From Fulvimonas sp. R45 (lineage in GTDB: Bacteria; Pseudomonadota; Gammaproteobacteria; Xanthomonadales; Rhodanobacteraceae): a stretch of 44,307 nt of DNA. How positions within the stretch are numbered: position 1 is the stretch's first letter; every line of letters starts with the position of its first letter. A model generated the notes under the pieces. It saw only the letters and a list, made by a program, of their open reading frames with translations, was not told where the DNA came from and made no database searches. The stretch is from assembly GCF_030504985.1 (NCBI RefSeq), contig NZ_JASERU010000024.1, positions 1 to 44,307 of the forward strand, in the 5' to 3' direction. Position numbers and translations under genes: made by a program. This document shows positions 42,005 to 44,307 of the stretch, piece by piece.

Positions 42005-43021
42005 CTACTTCACCGCCAGCGCCAGCACGATGCCGATCCACACCGCCAGCCCCCACCAGTTGTTGTGGCGGAAAGCGGCCAGACACGGGCCGCGTTCGCG
42101 CCTGCGGATCAGCCACAGCTGGTACGCGAACAGGCCGGCGGCGACCAGCAGCGCCAGCCAGTACGGCCAGCCCAGCTGCGCGCGCTGGCCCACGAACAGC
42201 ATCGCCAGCAGCAGCGTCGCCATCAGGATGCCGAGGATCGGCAGGTCGGCGTCGCCGAACAGGATCGCGGTGGACTTCGCGCCGGCCTTCAGGTCGTCGT
42301 CGCGGTCCACCATCGCGTACTCGGTGTCGTACACCACCGACCACAGGATGTTGGCGATGAACAGCAGCCAGCCCAGCGGCGGCACCGTGCCCAGCACGGC
42401 GGCGAACGCCATCGGGATCGACCAGCCGAACGCCGCGCCCAGCACCACCTGCGGCAGGTAGGTCCAGCGCTTGGTGAACGGGTAGGTCGCGGCCAGCGCG
42501 GCGCCGGCGAAGGACAGCTTGATCGTCAGCGCGTTGGTGAACAGCACCAGCACGAAGGCGAACGCCAGCAGCGCGGCAAACACCACCAGCGCCTCGCGCG
42601 GGGTCACCCGGCCGCTGGCGATGGGCCGTCCCGCGGTGCGCGCCACCTGCGGGTCCAGCTTGCGGTCGGCGAAATCGTTGATCGCGCAGCCGGCCGCGCG
42701 CATCGCGAACACGCCGAGGGTGAAGATCACGAGCAGCTTCCACGGCGGGAAATCGCCCGCCGCCAGCCACAGCGCCCACCACGTCGGCCACAGCAGCAGC
42801 AGCGCGCCGATCGGGCGGTCCATGCGGGTGAGCACCAGGTAGTCGTGCGCCTTCTCGCGGTAACGCGGGGGCAGCTTGTGCAGCAGCCAGTCCAGCACGC
42901 GGCTGGCGCGGGTGGAGCTGTCGGCCGGACGCGCCGTGGCCGGTGCGGCCGCGCGTCGCGTCGGCAACGACGCCGGGGGAGGGGATCTGCGCCGCTGGCG
43001 CTTGCGCGGGGTGGGTGCCAT
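42005..43021 (-). CDS. ubiA: 4-hydroxybenzoate octaprenyltransferase
   Basis: 338 aa, with a ~45-residue basic, Pro/Ala-rich N-terminal extension compared with E. coli UbiA (290); the true start could be downstream of ATG 43021. The family start [19 protein letters not shown] is clear. The first Asp-rich motif is [10 protein letters not shown] (115-124) and the second is [12 protein letters not shown], both needed for Mg-prenyl diphosphate binding. About eight to nine TM helices. It prenylates 4-hydroxybenzoate in ubiquinone synthesis at the inner membrane. Confidence 0.93.
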   Translation of the reverse strand: MAPTPRKRQRRRSPPPASLPTRRAAAPATARPADSSTRASRVLDWLLHKLPPRYREKAHDYLVLTRMDRPIGALLLLWPTWWALWLAAGDFPPWKLLVIFTLGVFAMRAAGCAINDFADRKLDPQVARTAGRPIASGRVTPREALVVFAALLAFAFVLVLFTNALTIKLSFAGAALAATYPFTKRWTYLPQVVLGAAFGWSIPMAFAAVLGTVPPLGWLLFIANILWSVVYDTEYAMVDRDDDLKAGAKSTAILFGDADLPILGILMATLLLAMLFVGQRAQLGWPYWLALLVAAGLFAYQLWLIRRRERGPCLAAFRHNNWWGLAVWIGIVLALAVK

Positions 43022-43109
43022 CGGCCCAGTTTAGCGTGCGCGGGCGACGGGGATGGCGTGATGCGGCGCAGGAAACGCACCGCTTTGCCCGGGCGCGGGA
43101 TGCCGGTGT

Positions 43110-43778
43110 TCAGCGGTCCAACGGACTGGTCACGCCGTGCCCGCCGCGGTTCAACACGTGCGTGTAGATCTGCGTGGTCTTCACGTCCTTGTGGCCCAGC
43201 AGTTCCTGGATCGTGCGCAGGTCGTGCCCGGCTTCGAGCAGGTGCGTGGCGAAGGAGTGGCGCAGGGTATGGCAGGTGGCCGGCTTGGCGATCCCGGCCC
43301 GGACCCGGGCCGACTTCACCGCGCGCTGCAGCGACGATTCGTCGAGGTGATGGCGCCGCTCGGTACCGTCGCGCGGATCCAGGCTGCGGACCGACGCGGG
43401 AAACACGTACTGCCATCCCCACTCGATGGCGGCATCGGGGTATTTCCGGGCCAGTGCGCCGGGCAGCCACACCCGCCCGAAGCCGGCCAGTTTGTCGCGT
43501 TCATGCAGGCGTGCGGTTTCACGCAATTGCGCCTGCAACGGCTCCCGCACCGCCAGGATGGCCAGGAACCGCTCGACCTCCGGCGCGCCCATGTCGGCCG
43601 GGTGCCGCTTGCCATGGGCCAGGATGAAGCGCCGTAACCACCCGACATACGCCTCCTCGCTGCGCCGGGCCATGCCCAGCCTGCGCATGCGCCCGCGCAC
43701 CTGATCCAGCAGCTTCGGGCGCCGTTCCGCCGCGTCGCTTGCCCCTTGTGCCGCTTCGTGGAAGGATGCGGTCATCAT
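43110..43778 (-). pseudogene. intI: Integron integrase IntI with an internal deletion
   Basis: 222 aa from ATG 43778 (GGAG upstream also suits ATG 43775), versus about 320-340 aa for IntI. The N-terminus matches IntI ([10 protein letters not shown]...[21 protein letters not shown]). The C-terminus has the IntI-specific additional-domain region ([20 protein letters not shown]...[14 protein letters not shown]) plus catalytic H170, R173 (CHTLRHSF), H196 and Y205 (IYTHVL). Residues equal to about 70-180 of IntI1 are missing in frame, at about residue 77, including the first catalytic Arg and Lys. It should therefore be inactive. It is oriented away from the cassette side, as in all integrons. Confidence 0.85.
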
Positions 43779-43948
43779 CGTCTCCAGCGTGGCCAAACGC
43801 TGCGAGATTAGGCGGCAGGATTAGGCTGCACACAGGGGAGAAAGTCGTTGATTCTTGTAGGGCAATGCCGTGCTGCGCGCGTTGACTGCGCGGGATAGGC
43901 TGCGGGATTACATTGCATTTTGGGATCTACTTTGAGTTAGAACTCACC
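43779..43948 (+). promoter_or_regulatory. attI/Pc region with recombination point GTTAGAA
   Basis: This is the interval between the integrase start and the first cassette. GTTAGAA at 43936-43942 is the likely R' core (crossover G/TTAGAA), since its reverse complement TTCTAAC recurs directly after the first cassette gene. A TTGACT at 43882-43887 could be the -35 of a cassette promoter, but the -10 (GATTAC/TTACAT) is weak. Confidence 0.55.
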
Positions 43949-44194
43949 ATGCTTCGATGGCTCGCAGAAAAAATTCCGGCGCATCTCCCAAAGGCGTTTG
44001 TCATTGGGCTGGCTTGCTGGGGCGTGGCTGCAATACTCATGGGCGCTGCCTTTGCGTGTGTAAAACTTGGCTGGCATGCCGCCTACATGATGGTCTTCGC
44101 AGCTATCTTCATCTGCATTCTTGGCTTCATGGGGAGCGTCGCTTGGTTCCTGGTGGAGCGAACCTCAGGTCGCGTAACCAAGTGGCGCGGCTAA
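43949..44194 (+). CDS. First integron cassette gene: 81-aa two-TM protein
   Basis: The ATG lies 6 nt after the GTTAGAA core and there is no Shine-Dalgarno sequence; both are typical of cassette genes. The protein has two hydrophobic helices, about 17-40 (AFVIGLACWGVAAILMGAAF) and 45-68 (AYMMVFAAIFICILGFMGSV), and a basic C-terminal tail. Codon use is clearly AT-richer than in the chromosome, supporting acquisition. No recognised family; small membrane proteins of unknown role are common in chromosomal cassettes. Confidence 0.75.
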   Translation: MLRWLAEKIPAHLPKAFVIGLACWGVAAILMGAAFACVKLGWHAAYMMVFAAIFICILGFMGSVAWFLVERTSGRVTKWRG

Positions 44195-44195
44195 G

Positions 44196-44307
44196 TTCTA
44201 ACAACTCGTGTATGGACTCCTCATGCAACTAGCCCGGAGTGCTGCAGCAGTCGATGCGGGGTGAATGAATCGGTTGCAGTCGTGTATTCGGCCTTGGGGT
44301 GAGCGAA
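44196..44307 (+). repeat. attC recombination site of the first cassette (right end outside window)
   Basis: It begins TTCTAACAACTCG one base past the stop codon: the R'' core (RYYYAAC-like) and an L''-like box. TGCAAC and GTTGCA further in could pair as part of the folded attC. The matching R' (GTTAGAA) is not reached before the window ends, so the site is at least 112 nt long, as in long VCR-like attC sites. Confidence 0.55.

Overview
The window looks like a chromosomal segment of a high-GC gammaproteobacterium of the Xanthomonadales, most likely Rhodanobacteraceae (Rhodanobacter/Dyella/Frateuria-like). This is inferred from the GC-rich third codon positions, the proteins (Tex, MnmG, PepN, UbiA, a bioB-bioF-bioH-bioC set), the intergenic repeats starting CGTCATCCCGGCG or CCTTCTCCCC, and a decayed chromosomal integron. 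No rRNA, tRNA or CRISPR array was seen.

Layout. (1) 1-2064 is a lower-GC accessory patch. It holds the tail of an IS3-family transposase, a possible gene fragment, and a compact three-gene minus-strand operon: an Xre/MbcA/ParS-type antitoxin-like protein, a 73-aa protein and a DEDDh 3'-5' exonuclease, with a palindromic candidate operator upstream. (2) 2136-16164 is housekeeping: tex, a GYF-RDD membrane protein, mnmG, a 61-aa protein behind a CRP/FNR-type palindrome, pepN, an aldose-1-epimerase overlapping a PLP-dependent Ser/Thr dehydratase, a sterol-desaturase-family enzyme, a DMT exporter, tag and a GNAT. (3) 16166-34411 is the distinctive region. A phage-tail-collar (MdpB-like) protein and a small partner are divergent from a sulfotransferase. 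The sulfotransferase is followed by a 3462-aa LEPR/DUF4347 giant repeat protein, then a TolC-family lipoprotein, a short HlyD-like adaptor, a GAF-TM-HlyD protein and a PqqD-like/M50/HlyD membrane protein. The last three genes overlap or are only a few bases apart. No ABC transporter is encoded here, so this resembles a type I-like export apparatus in which the M50-HlyD protein occupies the place of the ATPase. (4) 34412-35116 is a repeat-rich scar with a truncated outer-membrane-protein gene. (5) 35121-40803 is a biotin locus (bioB, bioF, bioH, bioC) with trhO inserted upstream of bioH; the C-terminus of TrhO has been rewritten by an intergenic repeat. A strong dyad lies between the divergent bioB and comF. 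(6) 40945-43021 holds comF, a 49-aa guanine-deaminase stump and ubiA. (7) 43110-44307 is an integron remnant. Its integrase has lost about 110 central residues, including the first catalytic Arg. It is followed by a GTTAGAA recombination point and a first cassette encoding an 81-aa two-TM protein, whose attC begins at TTCTAAC.

The best candidates for something undescribed are the ABC-less secretion cluster with its DUF4347 giant substrate (possible clan CD-like His/Cys dyad, three layers of exact DNA repeats) and the antitoxin/73-aa/DEDDh-exonuclease operon.
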